Below, in pieces: positions 1 to 10,400 of a DNA stretch of 64,000 nucleotides. The notes under the pieces were generated by a model. The model was not told where the DNA came from. It made no database searches and worked only from the letters and a program-made list of their open reading frames with translations. A program made the translations under genes and the position numbers. This DNA comes from Clostridia bacterium (GTDB taxonomy: Bacteria; Bacillota; Clostridia; UBA1381). Each line of letters opens with the position of its first letter. Position 1 is the stretch's first letter. The stretch is taken from positions 62,001 through 126,000 of the forward strand of contig JAGBHE010000061.1 in assembly GCA_017935675.1 (NCBI GenBank), read 5' to 3'.

Positions 1-2
1 GT

Positions 3-869
3 GAATGTGTTGCTGAGAACAAGCCTCTTGCCCTCCTGTGGAACGAGTATTTTTACAGGAAGCCGGACGGAACGGAATTTGCGTGTGAGTATACCTTTTA
101 TGTTGATAATTTCGATAGTCAGCGGCTGACGGCTGTAATCGAATGTGCACAGAATCTCGGCAGGATTTCCCTGAACGGAACCGAACTGACGCCGCTGCGC
201 AGAAAAAATGCGCCGGAGGTGTTTAATGATGCCGAAAATTATAAGGACGTCAATTTTGTAAGGGTTCCAATGAATGGTGTTGTAAACGGGAAGAACGTCC
301 TTCGCATAGAGGGAGTAAAGATAAATAACACCAACGGTATGGGCGGACACAGGAGAATAGCTGATTTTGAAGGTTATAATTCAACCGAGCTTGACGCTGT
401 TTATATTCTCGGTGATTTTAAGGTTACGGAAAGGGATAATTCGGACTTCCGGATTAATTTCGGCATCGGCGGCTGCGACGGGAAAAATCTTACCGACAGC
501 GGTTATCCTTTTTATGCCGGCAGTGCGGTGTACAGGTATGAGGCAGATTATAAAAAGGGTGATAAAAAGCCGTACCTGCGTTTAAACAGCGCAAATTGTA
601 CATATGCAAGAGTCAAGATAAACGGAAAGGACTGCGGCTTAAGATATATGCGGCCGTTTATTTACGATGCAGAGCTGAAGGATGGGAAAAACATAATAGA
701 GATTGAAATCTCGTCCACGCTTTTTAATCTTCTCGGCCCGAACTGGATAGACGGGCTTGATGAGATTCTTTACGTCTCGCCTGAGGTTTTTGTGAATGAT
801 GAAAAATATACCGACACCTACAGGTTTATACCGCTGGGAATAAAGTCTGCGGAAATTGTCGGCATTTAA
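3..869 (+). CDS. C-terminal part of a large glycoside hydrolase (5' end outside window)
   Basis: The reading frame is open from the first bases of the window to a TAA at 867-869, so this is the 3' part of a larger gene; the internal ATG at 219 is not the start. About 288 residues are visible and look all-beta. A stretch containing GYPFYAGSAVYRYEADY, then VKINGKDCG, then IIEIEISSTLFNLLGPNW resembles the C-terminal galactose-binding-like module of very large alpha-L-rhamnosidase-type (GH106-like) or GH2-like hydrolases, where the pattern 'N-T-L-x-N-L-L-G-P' is common. That assignment rests on family knowledge and no catalytic domain is in view. It is followed within two bases by a terminator shared with the convergent gene at 891-1316. 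It is probably the last gene of a further glycan-use locus to the left. Confidence 0.7.
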   Translation, partial: ECVAENKPLALLWNEYFYRKPDGTEFACEYTFYVDNFDSQRLTAVIECAQNLGRISLNGTELTPLRRKNAPEVFNDAENYKDVNFVRVPMNGVVNGKNVLRIEGVKINNTNGMGGHRRIADFEGYNSTELDAVYILGDFKVTERDNSDFRINFGIGGCDGKNLTDSGYPFYAGSAVYRYEADYKKGDKKPYLRLNSANCTYARVKINGKDCGLRYMRPFIYDAELKDGKNIIEIEISSTLFNLLGPNWIDGLDEILYVSPEVFVNDEKYTDTYRFIPLGIKSAEIVGI

Positions 870-870
870 A

Positions 871-909
871 AATAAGGAGGAACAGCAATTTTACTGCTCC
901 TCCTTATTT
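871..909. terminator. Bidirectional rho-independent terminator between convergent genes
   Basis: AATAAGGAGGA at 871-881 pairs with TCCTCCTTATT at 899-909, with a further short CAG/CTG pairing inside and an AT-rich loop. It is followed by TTT on the plus strand and preceded by an A run, so it can stop both the plus-strand gene ending at 869 and the minus-strand gene whose 3' end (891) lies inside the stem. Confidence 0.75.
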
Positions 910-1316
910 TCAATATCTGCAAGAATAACAACGCCGCCCGGGCTGCTTTCCGCGTCTGCGGGGGGCTCGCACCATCCGAAATCGGACTGCAGCAGAAATT
1001 TTGCGCCGGAGGCTGCGGATTTGTCAAACAGCATTATTTCAGTATACGCCTCTACCCTGAGCAGAGCTCTTGCTATGATATTGGCGTATGCCCTTTTTTT
1101 GCGCAGCTCCATAAACTCCTCCTTGGAGGTAAGACCGACTGCATATGCCATTGATGATATGGTTGCCGGCTTTCGCTCCGTCATAACCGGTGCTCCCGAT
1201 TTGTCGGTTATGATTTCACCGTTCGAATCATACATGAATTCCGGTTCAAGCCCGGAAAAATAATTATCAATAAGCCCCTGCAGCTCATCGGAATTTTTAA
1301 ACGTCTGTTTTTTCAT
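891..1316 (-). CDS. Phage P22 gp3-like DNA-packaging (terminase small subunit) protein
   Basis: A 141-residue soluble protein beginning MKKQTFKNSDELQGLIDNYF. It has the outline of the gp3 DNA-packaging family: an N-terminal 'F-K-N/S-x-E-E-L-x-x-x-I-D-x-Y-F' segment, a variable linker, a helical HTH-like middle (ISSMAYAVGLTSKEEFMEL), then IIARALLRVEAYTEIMLF and a 'GAKFLLQSDFGW' motif. In phages this protein recognises pac DNA and hands it to the large terminase. The start at 1316 is chosen because GGGAG lies nine bases upstream; an upstream in-frame ATG at 1343 has no good site. No large terminase, portal or other phage gene is near: the neighbours are glycan genes. It may be a prophage remnant or a domesticated DNA-binding protein. 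The reading frame looks intact. Confidence 0.75.
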   Translation of the reverse strand: MKKQTFKNSDELQGLIDNYFSGLEPEFMYDSNGEIITDKSGAPVMTERKPATISSMAYAVGLTSKEEFMELRKKRAYANIIARALLRVEAYTEIMLFDKSAASGAKFLLQSDFGWCEPPADAESSPGGVVILADIENKEEQ

Positions 1317-1360
1317 CTCAAAAAACTCCCTTCTCAAACACAAGAATCTATATATATTTA

Positions 1361-1369
1361 ATTATACCA
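1361..1369 (-). promoter_or_regulatory. Extended -10 promoter for the gp3-like gene
   Basis: On the minus strand the sequence reads TGGTATAAT, an extended -10 (TGn-TATAAT), about 45 bases before the ATG at 1316. No good -35 hexamer sits 17 bases upstream, which is common for extended -10 promoters. Confidence 0.55.
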
Positions 1370-1410
1370 TGCCCGAGGGTGGAAGAACGTTCAATATTTC
1401 AATTAAAAAA

Positions 1411-1439
1411 AACACAAGGGGACGGTTAGTCTGAATACC
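1411..1439 (+). repeat. REP-like half-element (AACACAAGGGGACGG type with TAGTCTGAATACC tail)
   Basis: AACACAAGGGGACGGTTAGT followed by CTGAATACC. The first 15 bases match the arm and loop of the full hairpins at 26941 and 51561. The tail matches the copy at 31044 (AACACAAGGGGAAGGGTAGT then ATGAATACC). The surrounding 1344-1625 has no gene: the promoter and leader of the gp3-like gene lie at its left, and I see nothing recognisable in 1450-1625. Confidence 0.65.
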
Positions 1440-1625
1440 ACCTGCCAAATACATATCCGGCGCTTTCCGGCTCGGGCAATAAGCAACCCGAACTTCCCTT
1501 CTTAACCGTAGTTTGCGTCAAGCAATGCTCCGCCAATTACATATAAATCTACTTTATCTATAATTCGCCTTTCCGTGAAGTGCCATGATAAGGTTATAAA
1601 AGCGAGGCTCAATCTTTCGACTATT

Positions 1626-2795
1626 TTATATGTTTGTGTTATGAAATAGTTTTTCCACAAAGCATCTGTAGTTTTCCATCTCAGAGCACATCAATATAAA
1701 CGCTCCTCCGCCATGAAGGTCGTTCTTTACCTGCCCTCGGCTTATATAATGTTCGTATGTTCCTTCATCTATACAAGTGCCTGCACATATTTTATCTATA
1801 ATTAAATTACCTCTATCATCTATGTAAGTAGATTGTATGCTCCCCTCGTAAGCTTTTTCTATTATCTCTCCGTATTCCTCTATACTGATAATTCCTTTAC
1901 GGACAGCTTTGGCATAAGAATATATAAAGAGATTGGTGCATGAGCTTTCCGTCCAATTTCCCTTTTTCTTCGGTTTATCAAGCACCTCATACCACATACC
2001 GCTTTCTTTATCCTGCACCTTCGCAAGCGCCTTCAATAAATCTCTTACTATCTGCTTCAATCGGCAAACGGCAGGATGATCGGGAGAAATATAATCAAGC
2101 ATATCGAGAATTGCAACAACATACCAACCGACCGCTCTTCCCCAAATCTGACCTGACAATCCGGTTTTTTTGTCCGCCCAATCCGCTTCCTTTGAAGCAT
2201 CCCAGCCATGATAATATAATCCGGTTGTTCTATCTTTCATATAATCATCCATGAGGAATACTTGATTTATTGCCCTTTCACGAAGAACATCATCATTAAA
2301 TCTCTTTGCGTACATAACAGACAGAGGTCCTGCCATATATGCGCCATCAAGCCACATTTGATTATGCTGAGTCATCATATGCCAATATCCGCCATAGTCA
2401 TTTACAGGCCAAAAATACATAGACTCAGCAATAACCTTTAGTGCAGTAAGATACTTTTTTTCCCCTGTTTCGTCATAAAGATTATAAAACAAAATGCTTG
2501 GCTGTTTGTGATCAAGCATCGTTAATGCCTGTTTAGCAAGACTTGGCGTTTTATCATTACACAGTTCATGACAAAAGCCAATGATTTCACCATTCTCTCC
2601 TATCACACTATCTACATATGTTCTGATATAATCAAAATACTTTTTCTCCCGGCTTATAAGATAAATTCTTTGCATACCGGATAAAAGTACACCTTGATGA
2701 TAAAATAATGTTCCTGCCGGAGGCAGTTGTTCCGGGAGATACATATCCATAAATGTGTCACAAGCTAATTTTCCATACTCCAAAGGTGTTTTCAT
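1626..2795 (-). CDS. GH105 unsaturated uronyl (rhamnogalacturonyl-type) hydrolase
   Basis: A 389-residue (alpha/alpha)-barrel protein with no signal peptide, so it should act in the cytoplasm. It removes the 4,5-unsaturated uronic acid left at the end of oligosaccharides by polysaccharide lyases. Family marks seen: the motif WLDGAYMAGP with the presumed catalytic Asp150, YYHGWD, and SGQIWGRAVGWYVVA, all typical of YteR-like GH105. Length is normal for the family (about 370-390). ATG at 2795 is chosen because AAAGGAGC lies seven bases upstream; the longer frame to 2963 overlaps the previous gene and has no ribosome site. It is the last gene of glycan locus 1, 58 bases after the gene ending at 2854. 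Its presence implies that a lyase-cleaved, uronate-containing substrate enters the cell. The exact sugar cannot be told from sequence. Confidence 0.85.
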   Translation of the reverse strand: MKTPLEYGKLACDTFMDMYLPEQLPPAGTLFYHQGVLLSGMQRIYLISREKKYFDYIRTYVDSVIGENGEIIGFCHELCNDKTPSLAKQALTMLDHKQPSILFYNLYDETGEKKYLTALKVIAESMYFWPVNDYGGYWHMMTQHNQMWLDGAYMAGPLSVMYAKRFNDDVLRERAINQVFLMDDYMKDRTTGLYYHGWDASKEADWADKKTGLSGQIWGRAVGWYVVAILDMLDYISPDHPAVCRLKQIVRDLLKALAKVQDKESGMWYEVLDKPKKKGNWTESSCTNLFIYSYAKAVRKGIISIEEYGEIIEKAYEGSIQSTYIDDRGNLIIDKICAGTCIDEGTYEHYISRGQVKNDLHGGGAFILMCSEMENYRCFVEKLFHNTNI

Positions 2796-2853
2796 TGCAA
2801 TAGCTCCTTTATAATTATTATTTATCTTACAAAATATCCATATAAAAAGTTCA

Positions 2854-4545
2854 TTACCTATGCCCGGTGGTATGCTCCCATATTTCATCCAACGTAGATG
2901 GGCAGGAAAGCGTATCCACAACAAGATTAGCCCATTCGGCATGGATTGATTGATTTGTTTCATGCCATTGTATCAAAGATTCGTTCTCAGGTTTTCCTGC
3001 CTCTTCTATAGCCAACGTCAATATAGAAAACGCCCGGCTAAACCCCAAAAGATTAATTTCCCGTTCCTCACCGCTATACAATACGATATCAAAAAATAAA
3101 TGTTTCTCATCTTTATGAAACTCTGTCCTTATTTGCCAGTCATCCATAACAGTGGCAACATTCTTTATTTTAAAACACAGTCCACCGGAAACAAAGGATA
3201 GCATTCCGTTTTGCCATGAATGTATTTGTTGTATTCCCTCCAAATTTCCGCCTACCTCAAAGCGCAGTCGCAAATCTCTCGTATGAATGACAGCATTCTC
3301 TATTTTATCCAATGATGGGTGCGTGTCTCCGCAATCATATGCAAAATTCAAGACAGTAAGCACCCTATTTGTATCCTGCATCGCATTGCACTTGACCCCG
3401 CAAAAATCATAGTCATTATGTAAACACCGCAGACGCAGATAAAACGGTTTTTCTTCGCTTCCCCAATGTGCAATAAGGTTACCGTTTTGATTCCACATAA
3501 TATTACAGAAAAAGGTTCCTAAAGAGAATTTATCATTCATATAACAATAACCGCTGCGAGTTGGTGCGGAACGATTCTCTTTCTTAAAATCAAATTCTAC
3601 ACACTTTTCCCGTGCCTGCTGAAAATAGCACAAATAACCGGGAGGACATTTTAAATTTATTCGGAATAATTCTATGGTTGCCTCTGTAATAGGCAGCCCA
3701 ACAGCATATTTAATATAGGTCTTGATATCCTTTGTCATTAGCGGTGCATAGGCTCTGCCGTGAGGACCTGACCATTCAAACGCCGGATAGAAAAAATGCT
3801 CTGCGACACATTTCCAGCAAAAATCGGAAAGCTGCTGAAGGTTTTCCTTTGCATCTGTATCCTTGATATATTGCAAAGCAATACTGATATCTTTCAATAC
3901 AATCAATGTATAAGTAGGACTGTTATACTCGTTTAACCCCTCTGTTGAGATGTGCTGCCATACCCGCTGTATCTTTTCTCTTCCATACTGTAAAAATTCA
4001 GCATTTTCTAATAGTTCACCTGCAAAAATTGTAACGACCGAATCCATCACGGCAATATTGGTATAATTTATTGCAGCATTGCGCCTGATAATAGAACGAC
4101 AGCACCGATAAATGCATTGCCGCACTTCGTTTAACCGCTGTGCGCCAAGTATCTCGGGATAATCAGAGGCAATCTGTAAAAAAATTTTTCCTAAAAAATC
4201 CGCCCAATTCCAATCCGGTGGGTCCATCTTCTCTAAGGGCTCCTCAAAATACCACGACCAAATCCCAAATGTATCACTGTCCGGGTCGGTATTCTGCAAA
4301 GACAATATCTGATCAATGATGTTGTTTGCCCGGTCGTAATACGCCTCTGTTTCTGTATCCAAAAGAGCCAACGCATATACTGTACTCTCAAAGGTGGGAT
4401 GCACCGTATCCCCATTATAATGTGTATGATATCCCTTGGGAACATATTTTTGCCGCACCATGTGGTAATCTTCCTCATACATTTTATGATAAGTTTGCAC
4501 ACAGTTTAAGAACAGTGCGCGATTCTCGTCTGTAATATTATTCAT
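2854..4545 (-). CDS. Unassigned, probably toroid-fold (lyase- or heparinase-like) intracellular enzyme
   Basis: A 563-residue protein without a signal peptide that I cannot place in a named family with confidence. The N-terminal 350 residues are helix-rich with repeated aromatic motifs (PDWNWADFLGKIFLQIA, GLNEYNSPTYTLIVL, FEWSGPHGRAYAPLM), which suggest an (alpha/alpha) toroid. The C-terminal part (about 360-560) is beta-rich (LRLRFEVGGNLEGIQQIHSW). A toroid followed by a beta-sandwich is the layout of many polysaccharide lyases and heparinase II/III-like proteins. Three ATGs stand in tandem at 4551, 4548 and 4545; AAGGGCGG is seven bases from the last, so 4545 is preferred. It lies in locus 1 between a GH-A hydrolase and GH105, so an intracellular lyase or hydrolase that feeds GH105 is an inference. 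The 177 bases before it hold no gene. Confidence 0.55.
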   Translation of the reverse strand: MNNITDENRALFLNCVQTYHKMYEEDYHMVRQKYVPKGYHTHYNGDTVHPTFESTVYALALLDTETEAYYDRANNIIDQILSLQNTDPDSDTFGIWSWYFEEPLEKMDPPDWNWADFLGKIFLQIASDYPEILGAQRLNEVRQCIYRCCRSIIRRNAAINYTNIAVMDSVVTIFAGELLENAEFLQYGREKIQRVWQHISTEGLNEYNSPTYTLIVLKDISIALQYIKDTDAKENLQQLSDFCWKCVAEHFFYPAFEWSGPHGRAYAPLMTKDIKTYIKYAVGLPITEATIELFRINLKCPPGYLCYFQQAREKCVEFDFKKENRSAPTRSGYCYMNDKFSLGTFFCNIMWNQNGNLIAHWGSEEKPFYLRLRCLHNDYDFCGVKCNAMQDTNRVLTVLNFAYDCGDTHPSLDKIENAVIHTRDLRLRFEVGGNLEGIQQIHSWQNGMLSFVSGGLCFKIKNVATVMDDWQIRTEFHKDEKHLFFDIVLYSGEEREINLLGFSRAFSILTLAIEEAGKPENESLIQWHETNQSIHAEWANLVVDTLSCPSTLDEIWEHTTGHR

Positions 4546-4722
4546 CATCATTCCGCCCTTCCAACCTATAAAACTAAAATTTCCCTTGTGCCTTACTACA
4601 AGCCTGGTAGCCATAACGCACGTTTTCAGGCGGGGTTCGGCTGTGTGTATTATAGCTAAGTATATACACAACACTGCACTCTCATCTGAAAAGCACCCTC
4701 CGGCAACATTGAGCCTTTAATT

Positions 4723-7392
4723 CTATTCCACTTCATAATTTGTCCATTCATTTGAGTAAACAAAAATCGGTGCACCGTTAATTTTTACTGTTGCAGAACA
4801 ATTCTCCGCCGCAGCGTAAAAAACACGTCCGTCAATCCCTATCACTTTCAAATTTGTCTCATTCGGCTGCACAGAGATTTTCACTGTCCTTTGCTTCTCA
4901 TCCGCCGCCCATAACGCAGTAATATACTGATTGTTTTCTTCTGACCAATAACGGTACCCGTAATTTGGATGTGTGATATTATCCGCCGCACCGATAAACT
5001 GCGCATTATTCAATACACGGGATAAGATATAGTACCCATAATAGGACTCCTTTGGATTTCCGTTCCAATCAATAAGTCCGAAATTATGCTCCATATTGGC
5101 AGTGTTTAGCCCATCATCCTGAAAAGAATACCAGTGCAGTCCCTTTACTCCTTTAGCATAAGCGTGCATATACGCCCGCGCCAAATAGTTACGCTGCGTC
5201 TCCCGATCCACAGCCTTTAAATGACTGCCTCCGGTATATGTACTCCAACCGAGTTCGGTAAATACGATAGGTTTTTCTTCATCCCCATATTTACGCATCA
5301 CTGATCTGACATCATCTGTTTTTCCAAGCAGCATTTCGGGCGCCCCCGCGCTCAGTCCTTCCAAAGTGCCGTTCTCATACTTGCAATACGGATGAATATC
5401 AACAGCATCAAAATAATCCTTGACGTCACTTTCACTCTGATAAAACCTCTCCAAAAAGTCTAACGATCTCTGCTCTGTCCCGCCTAACGCAGGTTCCAGC
5501 AGAACATTACGGCTATCCTGCGCTTTAAGCTCTGCCCCGTTCTTTTTTACAGCTTTGGCATACGCCTCAGGTGAAGTGCCTTTTAAATCCGGCTCATTGG
5601 CAGTGGAAAAACTCCATATTCCATACATATGATCTTTCTCAAGGTACTCTGTCCCATGATAAAACATCTGGAAATTAATTCCCACCGAAGCATATTTTTT
5701 ATATGTATTTATATCATGGTTATACCATCTGTTTCGGTTAACACCGTCCAACTGTCCCAAAAGCTCCAATTTTTTCATCAGGTTTTTTTCTTCTAGCGTA
5801 TTGTCCTCCGCTGTGTTATGGCTGACATAATTTCCTCCGCCATAGGGAGAGTCATTGATATGCATTATATCTCCGAAGCGGTCCGCATCTAAAACGGCGG
5901 GAGTATAAAATGTGACAGGGGTTACCGCCTTATCTTCTGTTCCGTCTTTTAGTACAGGCGTAACTGCAGCATAATATTTCTGTTCCGGTTTTAGTCCCGC
6001 ATAGGTGTGAAACCGGAGCGTTTTTCCGCTCACTTTAGCGGCTAACCCTTCCACAGATTGAAACGGTTTCTCCTCAATATAAATATTATACGTCTTAACT
6101 TTATCGTTAGAATAACCGGACCAGTCCAGATATACCGTCGAAAAATTTTTCACCGTAGGTCTTACCGCAATCTTTTCTCCATAAGCAGTTCCCTGCTCCG
6201 CCTTCCACCCATGTATTTCCATTCCTGTGTATAATGCGGATTTCTCAGCCTGTTCTTGATGAAGAGTCAGCTTAACATAGCGTGCGTTTTGTCCGGAAAG
6301 TCCGGGTATTACTATTCTGCCGTCCGGCTCCGGCAGATAATATCCTCCCGAAAAATACTTTTTTCCGTCTACACTGTACTGAGCTTCCAATCCTGAAGAC
6401 GGATTCATAACGGCATCTACATCAATTGAGGAAATCGAATAACACTCCTGTAAATCAATTACTTTTGACTCATACCTGTCTATTGCCGTGTTTTGTGCTT
6501 TCTCTGAATAGAGAAGCTCCTCCGACTCCTTTTCACAGCCATAGAGCGCTATCTCATTTACACATAAGTTCTGCGCCCCGTCAGCCTTTTCCATAAGCAC
6601 TTTTACGTAACGCCCTGTGACCCCGGGAGAAAGCGGAATATTCATAACAGGCTCAAAACCCTCCTGTAACTGAACTGCCTGCGTGTAATGTAAATTATCA
6701 AAGCCGGTAAAGACTTTAATCTTTTTAACGCTCTTTGCGTCAATCCAAAGCCTGACCTCTGATACTTCATAGGCATTCTGCAAGTCGTAAATCACATTAC
6801 ATTGATTACCGATAAATTGTATGAGATTATCTTCTTTCCCGTCTGAAAGCGCCGCCGGTATGGCAAAATCCTCTTCCTGAAAGGAAACTCCGTTTTGCTG
6901 CAAAACGGAGTTTCCGCCGGTGTAAACAGACGGAGTGCCCAAGGGAAACAAAGGCGTATCCAAACGATTTCCGCTCAACAGCTTTTGTTTATTCTGTGAC
7001 TTTTGCTGCAATATTACATAATCTCTGATGGGTCTCAAGGAGTTCTGTTCCCATGTCATTATCTTTGCAAAATCGCCGTTCTCTATCCCTTTTACATCAA
7101 TGTCAGCAGTCATTTCTACCGCGGAAGCTGAGGGAGAAAATACAGCCTCTTTCAGCTTTTTTTCCCGATCGTAAATACCGACCACTAAAGCTGCTTCATC
7201 CAACCCCGTGCCCGTAGCTGTAATTCGCCATTCCCCGTCCTCGGGCAGATATCCTATCCTGTTCTGATACCGGTCCGTGGAAGATGTCGCATATATCTGA
7301 TCAACGTGCATACTGTCAGCTCCAAATACCACGGGGTAATATAAATTCAGGGCTGCACTTACAGTCAATATCAAACATAGTTGTTTTTTCAT
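4723..7392 (-). CDS. Secreted multimodular clan GH-A glycoside hydrolase (GH39-like), shorter paralog
   Basis: An 889-residue exported protein: signal peptide (MKKQLCLILTVSAALNLYY), a beta-rich region with two discoidin (F5/8 type C)-like modules at about 130-290 and 290-400 (RYVKVLMEKADG, RYVKLTLHQEQ), a fibronectin III-like module at about 410-505, then a TIM-barrel catalytic domain to about 800 and a small beta C-terminus. Clan GH-A residues are visible: acid/base Glu600 in STANEPDLKG and nucleophile Glu713 in FTELGWSTYTGG. The barrel is very similar to that of the next upstream gene (DSRNxLxEPALGGTE, HWYS..DDGL), so the two are tandem paralogs. GGAGG seven bases before ATG 7392 fixes the start. 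It should cut or bind polysaccharide outside the cell. No anchor is visible, so it may be released. Family-level assignment (GH39-like) is inferred. Confidence 0.8.
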   Translation of the reverse strand: MKKQLCLILTVSAALNLYYPVVFGADSMHVDQIYATSSTDRYQNRIGYLPEDGEWRITATGTGLDEAALVVGIYDREKKLKEAVFSPSASAVEMTADIDVKGIENGDFAKIMTWEQNSLRPIRDYVILQQKSQNKQKLLSGNRLDTPLFPLGTPSVYTGGNSVLQQNGVSFQEEDFAIPAALSDGKEDNLIQFIGNQCNVIYDLQNAYEVSEVRLWIDAKSVKKIKVFTGFDNLHYTQAVQLQEGFEPVMNIPLSPGVTGRYVKVLMEKADGAQNLCVNEIALYGCEKESEELLYSEKAQNTAIDRYESKVIDLQECYSISSIDVDAVMNPSSGLEAQYSVDGKKYFSGGYYLPEPDGRIVIPGLSGQNARYVKLTLHQEQAEKSALYTGMEIHGWKAEQGTAYGEKIAVRPTVKNFSTVYLDWSGYSNDKVKTYNIYIEEKPFQSVEGLAAKVSGKTLRFHTYAGLKPEQKYYAAVTPVLKDGTEDKAVTPVTFYTPAVLDADRFGDIMHINDSPYGGGNYVSHNTAEDNTLEEKNLMKKLELLGQLDGVNRNRWYNHDINTYKKYASVGINFQMFYHGTEYLEKDHMYGIWSFSTANEPDLKGTSPEAYAKAVKKNGAELKAQDSRNVLLEPALGGTEQRSLDFLERFYQSESDVKDYFDAVDIHPYCKYENGTLEGLSAGAPEMLLGKTDDVRSVMRKYGDEEKPIVFTELGWSTYTGGSHLKAVDRETQRNYLARAYMHAYAKGVKGLHWYSFQDDGLNTANMEHNFGLIDWNGNPKESYYGYYILSRVLNNAQFIGAADNITHPNYGYRYWSEENNQYITALWAADEKQRTVKISVQPNETNLKVIGIDGRVFYAAAENCSATVKINGAPIFVYSNEWTNYEVE

Positions 7393-7443
7393 TTGGTTTC
7401 CTCCCATCAAACACCTGAAATAACTTTCACACATCGTACCTGC

Positions 7444-10400
7444 CTATTTTATAAAAATCAAATCCGCAAACTGGTTGGTATTTTTGCTGGAGCCGATTCC
7501 GCCTGCGTACTCAGCCCAACCCCGTCTTCCGGAACCGTCATTGTCATTTAACAGAATAGAAAAGCCCAATATATCCCCGGCGGACGGAGCGGAACGATTC
7601 GGCATTAAATCACTCCATGGTATTGCTATCTCATAAACAGTATGTCCGTCTGTGCGAACCGCCTCTCCTTTTGCGGAGGTCAGCTTTCCTTCCTGCGCCT
7701 TTTCAGGTGCCGTCCACCTCCAGGCGGAAAAACCGTTATCACTTAAAGATATTCCGATTTCATGGTATACCGTCCCGCCTGTTCCGTTTTCTCTTGAAAC
7801 GTCCAAAGCAAACTGAACGCTGTCCCCTTGCCACATTTCAGCGCCGGAGCTGACAGGATTATGCTTGTTATCCTTCGCATCCACTGCAAGATACAGATTT
7901 TTCTCATCCCATTTATTATACACCGTAAAGCTCAAATCATCTTCACCGTCCCAATTTGCAATTCTGGCAGCCTGATCCTGTCTGTTGACCTTTATCGGTA
8001 TGGCTGATGTCCATTCACCGTCCGAAATCACGCCGTCCACTGCCGGCGTTTTTCCATCGTTGATTGAAGCAGTAAAATTAAACATACGCTGTATCTTTTT
8101 CACGTATCCTCCCGCATCGATACTTACCTTTAACCTTACCGTATTATTCTCCGGCATTTTTGTAATAGGAATCTGTATTTGTTCTGACTCTTTTGGAGGT
8201 AAAACGATTGTTTCAAATGCCTTTGACTGATCAACCGCAAAATTTTCGGTCTCAATTTTAGCAATCTTCACTTCCATTGCTTCATCAGTCAGATTTTCCA
8301 GCGCAATATTTACAAACCATTCCTCCGGCGCGGTTTTTTGTGCAGTATAAGGGGTAATTTTTATCTCAAGCGATTGCACAACCTCAACCGATGCCATCAT
8401 GGACGCCTCAATATTGCCGCCGGAAACTACCTGCAGTTTAATATCATATATTTTTTCTTCCGTATTTAGCGGTACCTGCAGCTTTACCTCAATATTGGAG
8501 GCATTTTTCTCGACTGTTGTCCCGCTAAGTACGCTCCAGCCCTCCGGCAGTTTAAGCCGTAAATCGCCTGCAATTCCTGCACCATTGGAGGTTCTGTCCA
8601 CGCAAAGCGTCACGGTATCGCCGCGTTTGACCGCAAAGGTATTATCACGCAAGGTAAATGTATCATCTGCAGAGTGTATCTTGATACCGCCTTTGGAATA
8701 AATAAATCCGGGCATTCCGGAAATGGTAACTCTGCCTGTTCCGTTTTCCACAGGAATGGTTTGATTTGTTCCGTCTCCGCCCACCATCAGCAGTTCCGTC
8801 TCATTCTTATCCAAGGTGGAAAAAGTCATTGTCTTGACCTCCTCATTTGCCGCCCAAACGGAAGTAATACATCGATTTTTTCCCTCATCCCAAAATTCAT
8901 ATCCATAGTACGGATGGCTGATATACGGCACTGCGCGTACATATTGTGCATCCTTAAGAACATTAGACAGGATATACCAGCCGTAATACGCGGGCTTGGG
9001 TACACCGAACCAGTCAATGACTCCCAAATTATGCTCCAGATTTGTCTCGTCCACACCATCATCAATACCGGAATACCAATACACCGCTTTCAAATCCTTC
9101 GCGATACAATGCATATAGCCCCGCAGCAAATACTTACGCTGCGTCTCCCTATCCACAATTCGTAAATAGCTCTTGCCTGTATAAGTACTCCATCCAAGCT
9201 CGGTAGAAAGCAGTGGTTTATCCGCGTCACCGTGACGTGCCATCAGCTCCCGCACCTCATCAATCTTCCCAAGCAGCATCTCAGGCGCGCCTTCCACCAA
9301 GCCGGGAAGCTTGCCATCAATAATTTTACAATACAAATGAATATCCATCGCATCAAAATATGTTTTGGTCAACGCGCCGTTTTGTCCGTCCGCGTTATAC
9401 ATATTCTCCAGCCAGGTCATACACGCCGGCTCTGTTCCTCCGAGCGCGGGTTCTATCAGAATATTGCGGGAATCCACCTGCTTCATCTCTTTATACGCCT
9501 TTTCAATCGATCTGTAATATTCATTAACATCTGTTCCCTTTAAGTCGGGTTCGTTACGAGTTGAAAAGCTATAGACACCGCTTCCGTTATCTACAGGTAA
9601 ATTCTGCGTTCCATGCCAATATGTGTGAAAATTCATTCCGTATTTTCCATAGCTGTCCATGGTGGCTTTCCCGTGTTCCCACCAACGATTGTTGTTGATT
9701 CCGTCTATTTCACTGAGAAGCCGCAAAACCTCTGCCTTTACGTTTTCCTCCTCAGTACCATGCTTGTTATAGTTACCGCCGCCGGCAGGAGGCTGATTAA
9801 TGCTGAAGATATCTCCAACCTTTCCTCCTCCCAGTACACCAAGCGGCTGCAGCTTCGTAGTCGTTACATCCTTTCTCTCTTCACCGTCAACAGTAAATGG
9901 GGTCACCGCTGCATAATAAGTGGTCTCCGGCTTTAAATCAAAATAAATACTTGCCTTTCCCAACGCTTCCCGGCTATCTGCCTCAAATATCTTTTTCGGA
10001 GTTCTTCCGTTCACATTGGAAAAGTCGCTTGTTTCAACATAAAGCGCATATTTGTTTACGTTGTTCCCTTCAGCGTTATACGCTGACCAGTCCAAATACA
10101 CGGTATCATAGTTTTTTCTGTAATAGGACAGAATAACCCGCTCCGTCTCTGTTGTTTTTACACTGCCGTCATACAGCGGCCGGCCATAAATTGCAATTTC
10201 ACTGATAGACATTTTTTGAGCATTACTATGTGGAATAACTTTGACATATCGTGCATTTCTCCCAGGAACACCATATCCGACAGTTTTGCATATCCGTGCA
10301 GACTGCTTGTCATTGGAATTGGCAAAATAACCGACAGAAAAATATTTAAACCCATCACTGCTGAACTTTAACTCGAATCCATCCATAAAGCTATTGGCTT

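Noticed and set aside
856-1263. Plus-strand 135-residue frame opposite the gp3-like gene
   Set aside because: It is antisense to a gene with family motifs and a ribosome site, and has neither of its own.
1385-1392. GAACGTTC as a LexA/SOS box before the gp3-like gene
   Set aside because: Gram-positive LexA sites have four bases between GAAC and GTTC; here there are none, and the site lies upstream of the extended -10 without the flanking consensus.
4640-4675. Promoter with TATAAT before the gene at 2854-4545
   Set aside because: A TATAAT is present on the minus strand but the best -35 is only 11 bases away, and a weak TGTGTAT/ATACACA inverted repeat is all that surrounds it; not enough to call.
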